Below are positions 33,474 through 41,787 of a DNA stretch of 61,340 nucleotides, one piece after another (positions within the stretch are counted from its first letter, which is position 1; each line of letters begins with the position of its first letter). A model generated the notes under the pieces. It ran no database searches and was not told where the DNA came from. It was given only the letters and a program-made list of their open reading frames with translations. The translations under genes and the position numbers were made by a program. The stretch is from Methanothermobacter sp049720995 (lineage in GTDB: Archaea > Methanobacteriota > Methanobacteria > Methanobacteriales > Methanothermobacteraceae), in NCBI RefSeq assembly GCF_049720995.1, contig NZ_JBNASF010000008.1, forward strand, positions 1-61,340, written 5' to 3'.

Positions 33474-34274
33474 TCATTTTTCATCAATCTGAGTTAGCAT
33501 ATTGAATACTGAGAGAGTAGCTAAAACAGCCTCTTCAGTCCTTACAGTTTCTGTACACTGCCCTGGAATGGTGTTAACCCATATATCTGCATCGATCTCT
33601 GGTAATCCCTTGTAAGGACCGCCAAACAGGATGGCCACCCTGGGGGCGCCCTCCACCTTTGACTTTACTTCATCCAGAATAGAAGTAATGGGCGAAGCAT
33701 ACCTGGATGTTGCCACCACAACATCGGCATCCACTGTTTTCAGGCTCTTTGAGAGGCTCCGTTTGGTGTTCAGAACCTCATATCCCCAGTATTTATCCTC
33801 TGGTTCATCTGGCTCTATCAGTATTTCCTTACCCAGCCGGATAACCCTGAAACTCATTATCCTATTTACGGTGAGTCTTTCCCTGCACAGTGCAAGTTTA
33901 TCTGCGCCAATATCCACAAGAGTTCCTTTCTTTACCCTTTTGACCGTCAATCCCTGTCTGTATTCTCCAGCCGAGGGTTTTCCAGTTGGGTGATGAGGAG
34001 TTCTCAGAGGTGGGAGTATACCCACATGTTTCAACTCCTTCATTATCGGGAAAACCTTCCTGCGAAGGTACTGTGGGGTATCCATATAGTTCAGGATATC
34101 CCTGATAAATCCTGCCTCTCCGTCTGCATCATCGTGATAGATCACTATGCGGTTAACCCCGAATATAGCTGCAGCCCTTCCAATAAGACCCACCTTGTAG
34201 GTCTTTATTTTGAGATCCCCTGTCTCTGCCGTCAGCGAATCCGGGATAAATATGGACAAATCTACTCTATTCAT
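33474..34274 (-). CDS. SPOUT-class RNA methyltransferase (C9orf114/SPOUT1 family, MTH1-like)
   Basis: 266 residues with an alpha/beta trefoil-knot methyltransferase fold and an inserted small beta-barrel (near residues 90-165, GTLVDIGADKLALC). The C-terminal knot region is VAILFGGPYKG followed by NTIPGQCTETVRTEEAVLATL, where S-adenosylmethionine binds. The crystal structure of the Methanothermobacter protein MTH1 defined this family; the exact RNA target in archaea is unsettled. It is the first gene of the 33-kb minus-strand block, which suggests an rRNA target or a translation role. Confidence 0.88.
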   Translation of the reverse strand: MNRVDLSIFIPDSLTAETGDLKIKTYKVGLIGRAAAIFGVNRIVIYHDDADGEAGFIRDILNYMDTPQYLRRKVFPIMKELKHVGILPPLRTPHHPTGKPSAGEYRQGLTVKRVKKGTLVDIGADKLALCRERLTVNRIMSFRVIRLGKEILIEPDEPEDKYWGYEVLNTKRSLSKSLKTVDADVVVATSRYASPITSILDEVKSKVEGAPRVAILFGGPYKGLPEIDADIWVNTIPGQCTETVRTEEAVLATLSVFNMLTQIDEK

Positions 34275-34294
34275 TTATTAATCTTTGTCCTAAT

Positions 34295-34307
34295 CTTTTA
34301 TAAATAT
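34295..34307 (-). promoter_or_regulatory. Promoter of the ribosomal superoperon
   Basis: Minus-strand ATATTTATAAAAG is a strong archaeal TATA box. It places transcription start near 34276, only a couple of bases before the ATG at 34274, so the mRNA is nearly leaderless. Confidence 0.65.
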
Positions 34308-34343
34308 TTCCACAATGCAGACTGGGCAAGTAAAACCACAGAC

Positions 34344-34371
34344 CACATCGTATATCCCGTTATACAATGTG
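34344..34371. promoter_or_regulatory. 28-bp near-perfect inverted repeat upstream of the superoperon promoter
   Basis: Arms CACATCGTATA (34344-34354) and TATACAATGTG (34361-34371) pair at 10 of 11 positions around TCCCGT. The dyad is about 37 bases upstream of the TATA box that drives the ribosomal block. It could bind a dimeric regulator. Confidence 0.5.
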
Positions 34372-34419
34372 AGCGGATCCACCGCAGATTGCAATAGGTA
34401 CTAAAAATTGTACAGTAAC

Positions 34420-34550
34420 CATATTTAAAGTTTCCGCTGGAGGTCCGTGGGTGGGCAGGATAAAACCCGGCGGAATCCCCAGGGTCACCCCATCGTTCAG
34501 CAATTCATGGAAATCAAGGTATCCTCTGAAAACATCACCATAAAAACACC
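34420..34550 (+). ncRNA. Candidate small RNA with its own TATA box
   Basis: CATATTTAAAG (34420-34430) is a good TATA match. The predicted start near 34450 leads straight into a G/C-rich, pairable stretch (GTGGGTGGGC and GGGTCACCCC can form a stem). No family was recognised and no terminator T-run follows, so this is only a candidate. Confidence 0.2.
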
Positions 34551-34584
34551 CACAGCATCAGCCAGCAAACCACCAGCCAGGGGA

Positions 34585-35217
34585 TCACACAAAAACAACC
34601 CTTACCACCACAACATCCACCGTGGAGACCTCCATTCTGTGGAAACTGTAGGTGCGGCGTATAGGGAATTCTGCCCTGAATCTGTGGGTCACCCTCCCCC
34701 CCAACCCCTCATAGTAGCGCCTCACAAAGTCCTCAGATCCGGCCATATGGAATGAGTACACAGCCCTCCCCATGGCTGATGCCGCCTCCATGAAAACCCT
34801 GTCGGCACCCCTATCAGCCCTCTCCTGTGAACCGAAGGGGGGATTCTGGATTACAGTATCAACTCTCCCTGTGACCTTAACCAGGTCATCATAATCACGG
34901 ACATCGGCCTCAATGAACCGGATGTTCCCAAGCCCCAGATCCTCTGCCACACCTTCCGCAAGCTCAAGGGCCCCTGCATCCACATCCACACAGTAAACCA
35001 TCTCTGCACCAAGAACTGCCGCCCCAATGCCCAGGATGCCCGTACCGCATCCAAGGTCCGCAACGGTTCTTCCCACAATATCCCCCATGTCCCTGGCTGC
35101 CCAGAGGACCTCAGCGGCCAGAGGGGCCGGGGTGAGGTACTGTTCAAGACCCGGGTCAGGGTGGGGGTGGGGAGGGACTCTCTCAAGAAGCATCTCAAGT
35201 TGTCTCTTTCTCCTCAT
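34585..35217 (-). CDS. METTL5-like RNA/DNA adenine methyltransferase
   Basis: 210 residues, a Rossmann methyltransferase. The SAM-binding motif is DLGCGTGILGIGAA, the acidic loop is VYCVDVDAGAL, and the catalytic motif is NPPFGSQ, the NPPF type used for N6-methylation of adenine. Archaeal proteins of this size with NPPFG match the METTL5 group, whose human member methylates 18S rRNA with TRMT112. The start MRRKRQLEMLLERVPPHP fits that family. It is transcribed away from pycA and shares the upstream region with it. Confidence 0.8.
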   Translation of the reverse strand: MRRKRQLEMLLERVPPHPHPDPGLEQYLTPAPLAAEVLWAARDMGDIVGRTVADLGCGTGILGIGAAVLGAEMVYCVDVDAGALELAEGVAEDLGLGNIRFIEADVRDYDDLVKVTGRVDTVIQNPPFGSQERADRGADRVFMEAASAMGRAVYSFHMAGSEDFVRRYYEGLGGRVTHRFRAEFPIRRTYSFHRMEVSTVDVVVVRVVFV

Positions 35218-35224
35218 GGTACCA

Positions 35225-35252
35225 TAACTGAAGGTGGTTAACTGAAGGTGGT
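35225..35252. repeat. 14-bp perfect tandem repeat between the methylase and pycA promoters
   Basis: TAACTGAAGGTGGT occurs twice without a gap. The repeats cover the expected methylase start site and lie about 25 bases upstream of the pycA TATA box, a position for a shared operator. Confidence 0.75.
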
Positions 35253-35274
35253 AGACTTAAAAAGAGTTACCCCA

Positions 35275-35288
35275 ATATAATATATATG
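35275..35288 (+). promoter_or_regulatory. TATA box of the pycA-birA operon
   Basis: ATATAATATATATG is a strong TATA element about 33 bases before the pycA ATG (35315). Confidence 0.6.
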
Positions 35289-35314
35289 TGTTATAAATTT
35301 CAGGGTGCGGTCAG

Positions 35315-36790
35315 ATGTTCAGCAAAATCCTCGTTGCAAACCGTGGTGAAATAGCAATAAGAGTTATGCGCGCATGCAGGGAGCTAGGAATAAAAAGCGT
35401 GGCTGTTTATTCCGAAGCAGATAAGAATGCGCTCTTTACAAGGTACGCCGATGAGGCATACGAAATAGGTAAACCATCCCCATCCCAGAGCTACCTGCGA
35501 ATAGACAGGATAATCGATGTTGCCGAGGAAAGCGGTGCCGAGGCCATCCATCCAGGTTACGGTTTCCTGGCAGAGAACCCTAAGCTTGGGGAGGAGTGTG
35601 AGAAACACGGAATCAAACTGATAGGTCCCAAAGGTTCCGTCATCGAGGCCATGGGAGATAAGATAACATCAAAGAAGCTCATGAAGAAGGCAGGGGTCCC
35701 TGTAATCCCTGGAACCGATATGGGTGTGAGCGACCCGGACGAGGCCGCTGAGATAGCTGATTCAATCGGCTACCCCATCATCATAAAGGCGTCGGCAGGT
35801 GGCGGTGGCATAGGTATGAGGACCGTCTACGAGGAGGACGAACTCATAAGGGCCATGGAATCCACCCAGTCTGTTGCGGCATCCGCATTCGGGGATCCAA
35901 CGGTTTATATAGAGAAGTACCTTGAAAAGCCCCGTCACATTGAATTCCAGGTAATGGCCGATGAACATGGAAACGTTATCCACCTTGCAGACAGGGAGTG
36001 CTCAATACAGAGGCGACACCAGAAACTGGTGGAGGAGGCACCATCACCCATCATGACACCTGAACTGAGGAAAAGAATGGGTTCAGCCGCAGTTAAGGCC
36101 GCCGAATATATAGGTTATGAGAATGCAGGTACCGTGGAGTTCCTGTATTCAAACGGGGACTTCTACTTCCTTGAGATGAACACCAGGATACAGGTCGAGC
36201 ACCCGATAACCGAGGTGATCACCGGTGTGGACCTTGTTAAGGAACAGATAAGGGTCGCCTCAGGAGAGGAACTCTCATGCAGACAGGAGGACATAACAAT
36301 AAGGGGCCATGCAATTGAGTGCCGGATAAATGCAGAGGACCCCCTATCAGATTTCGCCCCGAACCCGGGTAAAATCACAGGTTACAGGTCCCCCGGTGGA
36401 ATAGGGGTCAGGGTTGACAGCGGGGTTTACATGAACTATGAGATACCACCATTCTATGACTCCATGATATCCAAACTCATAGTATGGGGAATGGACCGTC
36501 AGGAGGCAATAAACAGGATGCGACGTGCCCTCAGTGAGTACATCATACTGGGCGTCAGAACCACAATCCCCTTCCACAAGGCAATAATGAAAAATGAGGC
36601 ATTCCAGAGGGGAGAACTTCACACACACTTCGTGGATGAATACAGGCGGGGTATAGAAGCTGAGATGCAGAAGATCGTCAAAGAGGACCAGGAGATGGTT
36701 GAACGCCTCCACTCAACATTTCTCCCATCAAAGAAGGTTGCAGCAATATCTGCAGCCATCGGAGCATACATGCACTCAAGAAGGGGGTGA
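35315..36790 (+). CDS. pycA: Pyruvate carboxylase subunit A (biotin carboxylase)
   Basis: 491 residues. PycA carboxylates the biotin on PycB with bicarbonate and ATP, the first half of making oxaloacetate from pyruvate for biosynthesis. ATP-grasp features are clear: KASAGGGGIGMR near 160, EKYLEKPRHIEFQ near 200, ECSIQRRHQKL near 230 and the catalytic EMNTRIQVEHPITE near 290. Archaeal PycA is a separate subunit, known from Methanothermobacter. PycB is not in the window. birA follows after four bases. Confidence 0.96.
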   Translation: MFSKILVANRGEIAIRVMRACRELGIKSVAVYSEADKNALFTRYADEAYEIGKPSPSQSYLRIDRIIDVAEESGAEAIHPGYGFLAENPKLGEECEKHGIKLIGPKGSVIEAMGDKITSKKLMKKAGVPVIPGTDMGVSDPDEAAEIADSIGYPIIIKASAGGGGIGMRTVYEEDELIRAMESTQSVAASAFGDPTVYIEKYLEKPRHIEFQVMADEHGNVIHLADRECSIQRRHQKLVEEAPSPIMTPELRKRMGSAAVKAAEYIGYENAGTVEFLYSNGDFYFLEMNTRIQVEHPITEVITGVDLVKEQIRVASGEELSCRQEDITIRGHAIECRINAEDPLSDFAPNPGKITGYRSPGGIGVRVDSGVYMNYEIPPFYDSMISKLIVWGMDRQEAINRMRRALSEYIILGVRTTIPFHKAIMKNEAFQRGELHTHFVDEYRRGIEAEMQKIVKEDQEMVERLHSTFLPSKKVAAISAAIGAYMHSRRG

Positions 36791-36794
36791 TTAT

Positions 36795-37580
36795 ATGGAA
36801 GATTACTATGATCCATGTGAACTTGAGGTAAAAACCAGGTACATAGGGCACGAAGTAAAATGCTTCGATGAGGTGGACTCCACAAACAACGTGGCCAAGC
36901 GGATGGCAGAGGATGGCGCCCCGGAGGGTACAGTTGTAATTGCAAGAACCCAGTCCCGGGGGAGGGGTAGACGGGGTAAACCCTGGATATCACCCCAGGG
37001 CGGGATATGGATGTCCATTATACTCAGACCAGAGGTTCACCCATCAACGGCCCCCCTCCTCACACTGGTCACCGGTGTTGCAGTTGCCAGGACACTGAAG
37101 GAGGAATGTGGACTGGACGTGGGAATAAAGTGGCCCAACGATATACTGATTGGAGATAAAAAGGTATGTGGGATACTCACAGAGGCCCATGCAAGATTCA
37201 ACACCCTCGAATACGTGGTTGTTGGTGTGGGAATCGACACCAATGTGGATATCAGCCACTTCCCGGAGGAACTCAGGGAAGGGGCAACCTCCATTAAGAA
37301 TGAACTCCAGAAGGACATAAAATCCAGTGAACTGATATCAAGGTTCCTTAAAAACTTTGAGGAGGTCTATGATTCCTTCAAGGAGGGCAGAATGGATGAG
37401 ATTCTAAGAGAATGGAGGAAGATGTCAAAGACAATCGGCAGACGTGTTGAAATAAGGAAACAGCTTGGTGAAATCGTCCATGGTGAGGCCATCGGCATCA
37501 ACAGCGAGGGTGCCCTCATACTGGAACTGGACGATGGAACGCTCCGCAAAATAATATCCGGCGAGTGCATACACCTGTGA
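36795..37580 (+). CDS. birA: Biotin-protein ligase
   Basis: 261 residues. It activates biotin with ATP and attaches it to PycB. Catalytic motifs are GRGRRGKPWISPQGG with the biotinyl-AMP loop near 60, and KWPNDILIGDKKVCGIL near 115. The start MEDYYDPCEL follows GGGGGTGAT at 36784-36791; the reading frame is open further upstream inside pycA but unsupported. There is no N-terminal winged helix, so unlike E. coli BirA it is not a DNA-binding repressor. Pairing with pycA supplies the modification enzyme together with its client complex. Confidence 0.94.
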   Translation: MEDYYDPCELEVKTRYIGHEVKCFDEVDSTNNVAKRMAEDGAPEGTVVIARTQSRGRGRRGKPWISPQGGIWMSIILRPEVHPSTAPLLTLVTGVAVARTLKEECGLDVGIKWPNDILIGDKKVCGILTEAHARFNTLEYVVVGVGIDTNVDISHFPEELREGATSIKNELQKDIKSSELISRFLKNFEEVYDSFKEGRMDEILREWRKMSKTIGRRVEIRKQLGEIVHGEAIGINSEGALILELDDGTLRKIISGECIHL

Positions 37581-37583
37581 TAT

Positions 37584-37620
37584 CGGTGGCCCTCAGCTGC
37601 CACCGTTAACCTCATTTTTC
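37584..37620 (+). terminator. Hairpin terminator between birA and rtcA
   Basis: Perfect 7-bp arms CGGTGGC (37584-37590) and GCCACCG (37599-37605) are followed by TTAACCTCATTTTTC. It lies between convergent genes and can serve birA. Confidence 0.6.
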
Positions 37621-37629
37621 TAATACCTA

Positions 37630-38643
37630 TCAGAGAGTCTCGATTATGGCTGGCCCCCCGCGTTCACCATCCACCCTGAATTTTCTTCCGGTTATTTTTT
37701 CTGCAAGCATAATATTGGTCTCTGCGTGAAGTGTGAGTTCACATGTGGCCACTCTTGAATTTCCTGCGATGGCCATGTAGGGGATGATCTGATCGCCCAT
37801 GTACCTGTCAAGGGGTCTGCCAGATTCTATGAAACCCATGAGTTCCTCTGCAGCCTCTGCACCAACCAGTTCTGCCCTCTTGCCTGGTTTTCCAAGTGAA
37901 GTTGCACCAAGCCTTGTGTTGCCCTCAGCCCAGAGTGTGATTCCCGAACCCCTGCCCGGTGAACCGGAGGCGTCCTCAACACGTATATCCACATCGAGCC
38001 CTGTTCCCTCAAGGATCCTCCTGGCTGATTCCGCCTGCCTTTCAGCAACATGTATCGGAAGGTTCCTGGAGTGGGAAACGCCCCTTATGCAGTGAATTTC
38101 AGCACTTTCAAGTACAATGGGCCCGGGTGTGGATGGCTCAATGGTTGCATGAACCACACCCCCACCTTCAGGATAGTAGCCCCTCTCAATTAACTCAAGA
38201 TTTGCAGTGTAACCCATCATTCCGAGTACCGGGAGTGTTACCTCCCTGAGGTAGTCTGCCGTGGGGGCCCAGAGGACATCTGTGCCTCCCCTCACGGTCA
38301 CATCCAGTTCACCTCTGGAGGCTGTGGAAGCTATCATTATGGCCTGGAGGACAAGCCCGGTGCTTCCAGCGGTTTTAACGTCAAATTCAAAGTTACCACC
38401 ACTGATACATCCTGGTGAAAATTCCAGTTCCATTGACCCGAGTTCATCTCCTCTGAGTCTGCCGTTACTTATTTCTGCAATTGCCCTCACAGCAGTGAGG
38501 TGCTGATGTGACAGTCCCTTTCGGGGTCTGCGAGCCCTGATATTGTATATTCTTATCCTGAGCGATTTTATGGCTGCAAGGGCCGTTGAAACCCTTACAA
38601 CGGCTCCCCCGCCCTCACCCTCTGATCCATCAATAACTATCAG
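37630..38643 (-). CDS. rtcA: RNA 3'-terminal phosphate cyclase, apparent CTG start
   Basis: Converts RNA 3'-phosphate to a 2',3'-cyclic phosphate using ATP through an enzyme-AMP intermediate. The N-terminal motif DGSEGEGGGAVVR, then ARRPRKGLSHQHLTAVRA, and a C-terminal AETNIMLAEKITGRKF are family marks; the adenylated His region lies near the end. The frame is open and family-like to codon 2, but upstream of an internal GTG at 38490 there is no ATG, GTG or TTG. The conserved N-terminus begins at a CTG (38641-38643) seven bases after GGAGG. At 337 residues this is the normal family length, while the GTG start would remove the conserved first 51 residues. Confidence 0.88.
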   Translation of the reverse strand: MIVIDGSEGEGGGAVVRVSTALAAIKSLRIRIYNIRARRPRKGLSHQHLTAVRAIAEISNGRLRGDELGSMELEFSPGCISGGNFEFDVKTAGSTGLVLQAIMIASTASRGELDVTVRGGTDVLWAPTADYLREVTLPVLGMMGYTANLELIERGYYPEGGGVVHATIEPSTPGPIVLESAEIHCIRGVSHSRNLPIHVAERQAESARRILEGTGLDVDIRVEDASGSPGRGSGITLWAEGNTRLGATSLGKPGKRAELVGAEAAEELMGFIESGRPLDRYMGDQIIPYMAIAGNSRVATCELTLHAETNIMLAEKITGRKFRVDGERGGPAIIETL

Positions 38644-38791
38644 CCTGACACCTCCATTATAAACTCAGAATCGTTCATATGTGGCCATTTCAGTTTTTTC
38701 TGGTGGGAAAAATTTCAGGATGTGATTTTTTTGAAAAAAAATTATTTTGAGTGCTCAGAAACCGTTTTCCTGCATGAAGGCCCGGGAACCA

Positions 38792-39940
38792 TCATGAACC
38801 AAAGATAAGTTTATCCATCATCACCCTGTCATTGATGATGCCTGAAAGTTTGTCCACTGCCTCCTCAATTGCATCCCTCAGAAGTTCAGGTTCAAGTCTC
38901 TCTGCGTCCCTTGATGCCAGGTCAAACCTCAGTGTCTTTGATGCCCCGGGCATCCCCACAGCGGGTATGGTTATTATTCCATGGTCAGAGAGGAGCAGCA
39001 TTGAAAGGGCCACACCAATCTCATCACCGGTGTATGTGGAATCATAGAGTTTCTCCAGTGAATCTGGTTTCATCATTATACCGGTGGGTGTCTCCTCCAC
39101 ATTAAGGTTCCTCAGAGCCTCAAGAAGGTACCCCTTCCTTTCAAGGGCTTTGAGAATTTCAGATGGGTCAAATTTCTCCAGTGCCCTCACCATTGCAGCG
39201 ATAAGCGGTGGCTGGGCCTCAAGTCCGAACCGGTAGGCCCTCGATTTAACCCTCTCGACAAGGTCGGATCTTCCTGCGAGAAGACCTCCCCTTGGCCCGT
39301 GCATCAGTTTATCGGTGCTTGTAACTGCAAGGTCCGCTCCCAGGTCACATGCCCTCTTCTGGTTAAATAGAACCGTCCTCAGCCTGGCGCCTGATGCATC
39401 ATCAACAAGTACAGGGACCCCCACCGAGTGGGCCCTTTCAATTACATGCTGGAGCTCCGCCTCATCAACCACCCTGTGGTCCATTGTCGAACCTGTCACA
39501 ACCACGAGGGACGCGTCTTCTGGTATATCCTCTGTGAAGTCATCGGTCTCATGGTACCCTGCTGCTGCCAGTTCAGTGCTTGCCGGGATGGATGGGTGGG
39601 ACGGGAGCTCCGGCAGGTAGTGCACAACCAGTGAACCCTGCTCTGTAAGTTCCAGGATTGATGCAAGTATCGCGCTGCTTGTCCTGTTAAAGGCGGCCAC
39701 CATCTCACCGCCCATGTGCTTTCTGCCAGCTATCTGGAGTCTCTCCTCAAAGACCGCTGACCCCACGTACGTCTCAAGGAGTCCAATATCCTCCCTTTCA
39801 AGGGGGAACCCCCCTGAAAGACCGGTGAGGTCATATATTCCCTTGCGCCCCTCGCTGGCAATACGCTCCCCTATTATCTGGAGGGCGTGTTCCCTGCGCT
39901 TAACCTCATTCAGGTGATCATGGAACATCACATCACCCAT
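38792..39940 (-). CDS. SelA-like PLP-dependent enzyme (MJ0158 family)
   Basis: 382 residues, fold-type I PLP protein. The Schiff-base lysine is in TSTDKLMHGPRGG near 228, and the phosphate region is VAAFNRTSSAI near 63. This is the archaeal family once annotated as selenocysteine synthase; the Methanocaldococcus member does not act as SelA, and the true reaction is uncertain to me. No selenoprotein genes are near. The NYN gene ends its start codon directly upstream, so they are co-transcribed. Confidence 0.8.
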   Translation of the reverse strand: MGDVMFHDHLNEVKRREHALQIIGERIASEGRKGIYDLTGLSGGFPLEREDIGLLETYVGSAVFEERLQIAGRKHMGGEMVAAFNRTSSAILASILELTEQGSLVVHYLPELPSHPSIPASTELAAAGYHETDDFTEDIPEDASLVVVTGSTMDHRVVDEAELQHVIERAHSVGVPVLVDDASGARLRTVLFNQKRACDLGADLAVTSTDKLMHGPRGGLLAGRSDLVERVKSRAYRFGLEAQPPLIAAMVRALEKFDPSEILKALERKGYLLEALRNLNVEETPTGIMMKPDSLEKLYDSTYTGDEIGVALSMLLLSDHGIITIPAVGMPGASKTLRFDLASRDAERLEPELLRDAIEEAVDKLSGIINDRVMMDKLIFGS

Positions 39941-40462
39941 TCAATCATTTTCCCCTGCTACATTCCCCTTCCTTGGTCTGCTGTTCTCTGGTTTCAGGAT
40001 TATGGCATGATCCGCAGAATTCTGCAGCGCTGCGCTGAAACCTGGCTCGGCGCCTATCACAATTGTATCCTTACCATTTTCCTTTGCCTTGTTTATTATG
40101 GGTAGAAAATCAGCGTCGCGTGTCATAAGGGCTATTATATCAATATTAGGGTTGTATATCAGTTCCATAGCCTCAACAGCCATGTAGACGTCTGTATCTC
40201 CAGCCACGACAATTGGTGTAAAGCCCTGGTTTACAATGGCCTCTATCAGTTTATCAGAGGCGTACTGATTCAGAAGAACCTTCCCAACACGCATATTCCC
40301 GTATTCAGACATTATCTTCCTTACAAGGTCAAGGTTCAGGCTGAATTCCTTTCTGAGCATGTTCGGCCCATCCACAAGAAGGCCAATGTTCTTTTCACCG
40401 CCCTCCTTTTTCTTGATGGGAATGTATTCCTTAAGGGAAGTCAGTTTTTCAAAACTTCGCAT
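39941..40462 (-). CDS. NYN-domain (LabA/DUF88-type) protein
   Basis: 173 residues. The PIN-like NYN fold shows in GLLVDGPNMLRKEF near the start with the first metal-binding Asp, AGDTDVYMAVEAMELIYNP, and ALMTRDADFLPIINKAKE carrying the downstream acidic pair. These residues form a Mg-dependent RNase centre in related proteins. The gene's stop overlaps the following PLP gene start region (adjacent at 39940/39941). The RNA substrate is not known. Confidence 0.85.
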   Translation of the reverse strand: MRSFEKLTSLKEYIPIKKKEGGEKNIGLLVDGPNMLRKEFSLNLDLVRKIMSEYGNMRVGKVLLNQYASDKLIEAIVNQGFTPIVVAGDTDVYMAVEAMELIYNPNIDIIALMTRDADFLPIINKAKENGKDTIVIGAEPGFSAALQNSADHAIILKPENSRPRKGNVAGEND

Positions 40463-40557
40463 GGTATTGAATCCTCCACTGAAAAAATTTAATCATAATA
40501 TGTATTGAAGTTATTATAAATAAAGTTAAAGTTTCTTAAGACCCGTGAACTCCAGGA

Positions 40558-40884
40558 TCATTCAATCTCAAGTGATAGTTCATCCTCAAAGAGTTCCCTT
40601 ACAACCTCAAGGGATTTATCGTCGAGCTCTGTGATTGACCCCTCACCACCCTCATTGTAGTAGTACTCTGCGTTCACTATTCTACCCTCATCATTGAGGT
40701 AAAGGAAAAGTCCGTCATAGTACCTTTCAGGGTTGCTTGATGGAAGAAATATTTCAATTCTCACAAGGATTTCAGAACCACATATATTGTTATAGAAGTT
40801 CTCACGTTCATCATCATTTTTCAAAAGCTTTTTAAATTGATTTATTCTCTGTTTAAGCTCCTTCTCAATCTTTTTATCAGACAT
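40558..40884 (-). CDS. Hypothetical acidic protein
   Basis: About 108 residues from the ATG of MSDKKIEKELKQRINQFKKL; AGTGAT precedes two adjacent ATGs, and a longer frame from 40938 is less likely. The N-terminus is a charged helix. The C-terminal half is acidic with aromatic residues (YYDGLFLYLND, NAEYYYNEGGEG) and reads like an alpha/beta fold. I do not recognise a family. It has its own A/T-rich upstream region. Confidence 0.65.
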   Translation of the reverse strand: MSDKKIEKELKQRINQFKKLLKNDDERENFYNNICGSEILVRIEIFLPSSNPERYYDGLFLYLNDEGRIVNAEYYYNEGGEGSITELDDKSLEVVRELFEDELSLEIE

Positions 40885-40995
40885 CATATCACTCGCACAG
40901 TTATAAAGGTTGATTTCACCCTTAATCAAAGTTCTCATATATAATTTTTGATAGCGGAAGATAACGTTAATATATGATCTGATTTTCCTAAAACG

Positions 40996-41784
40996 TCAGG
41001 ATATCAGTTCAAGGGGATTATGCCGGCACATCATCATTATATCCGAGTGGGAAAATCCATGTTTCTTCATCAGGTATATGAACTGCTTCATACCTGCAAT
41101 GGGGGATGGATTGTGGCCCTGCCCGAAGTCAGTCGCCATTATGCACCTTTCTACCCCAACATACCTCACAGATTCAGCTATGAGTTCAAAGTCAAGCCCA
41201 TCATGGCGGGGCATGCAGGCCACAAGGCAGTGCTCAAGGAAAGCGTGCCTTGACATCTCCCTCTGCTCCTCCAGAGTGGCGCCCACAGCACCAGTCAGTG
41301 GATGGTTGATGACAATTTTACCGACACCATGGTCCGCGGCAAGGTCAAGGACATGGAATATCTCATGGGGTTTCAGGTGTCCGGTTCCCAGGACCATTTC
41401 ATGTTCAGCAACAGCGGAAAGAACAGCATCAAGGTCACCCTCAGCCCTCCCGACCGAGACGGTGGGTAACCAGACGAACCTTCCGCCCATCATGGCGGCG
41501 GCATGGACCGCTTCCGGGTTGAGGCCCCCCATCGGCGTGTTCAGTGTAACACCCCCAATGACCCTCATACCCGTAACCTCAGAGGCCAGCGCGGCCCTCC
41601 CTGAGGTGGGTTCGGTGTGGCTCTTTATCACAACAGCCTCCATACCCTCCCTGAGTGCGGCGAAAGCCAGTTCAATGTCATTCATGGATCTGACCCTCAC
41701 ATCAGGGGCCGTGTGGATATGGGTGTCCACAAGTCCATCGAGTTTAATGTGCTCAGAGATGCTGAAGTCAAACATTGCACACAC
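40996..41784 (-). CDS. Amidohydrolase-fold protein (DUF6282 type)
   Basis: 262 residues from MCAMFDFS, or about 259 from the internal ATG. The metal-site motif VDTHIHTAPDVRVRS near 20, a Lys in VVIKSHTEPT, INHPLTG and ATDFGQGHNPSP match the order HxH...K/H...H...D of the amidohydrolase superfamily. The substrate is unknown. It lies three bases after the fumarase beta subunit, which hints at a shared transcript only. Confidence 0.75.
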   Translation of the reverse strand: MCAMFDFSISEHIKLDGLVDTHIHTAPDVRVRSMNDIELAFAALREGMEAVVIKSHTEPTSGRAALASEVTGMRVIGGVTLNTPMGGLNPEAVHAAAMMGGRFVWLPTVSVGRAEGDLDAVLSAVAEHEMVLGTGHLKPHEIFHVLDLAADHGVGKIVINHPLTGAVGATLEEQREMSRHAFLEHCLVACMPRHDGLDFELIAESVRYVGVERCIMATDFGQGHNPSPIAGMKQFIYLMKKHGFSHSDIMMMCRHNPLELIS

Positions 41785-41787
41785 AGC

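Larger units (their letters stand above)
34275..34584. other. 310-base intergenic region ahead of the superoperon
   Basis: No coding gene is supported here. It holds the superoperon promoter (34295-34307), a 28-base dyad (34344-34371), a plus-strand TATA-like box (34420-34430) and a G/C-rich stretch (34440-34500). An open frame of about 100 codons on the plus strand starting at 34447 runs antisense into the methylase gene and has no ribosome binding site or family features. Confidence 0.6.

Noticed and set aside
34447..34755. 102-codon plus-strand open frame next to the superoperon promoter
   Set aside because: Overlaps the methylase gene antisense and lacks a ribosome binding site; low complexity Pro/His/Asn content.
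36699..36794. Longer birA start inside pycA
   Set aside because: Extra residues come from pycA sequence in another frame; ATG 36795 has a strong ribosome binding site.
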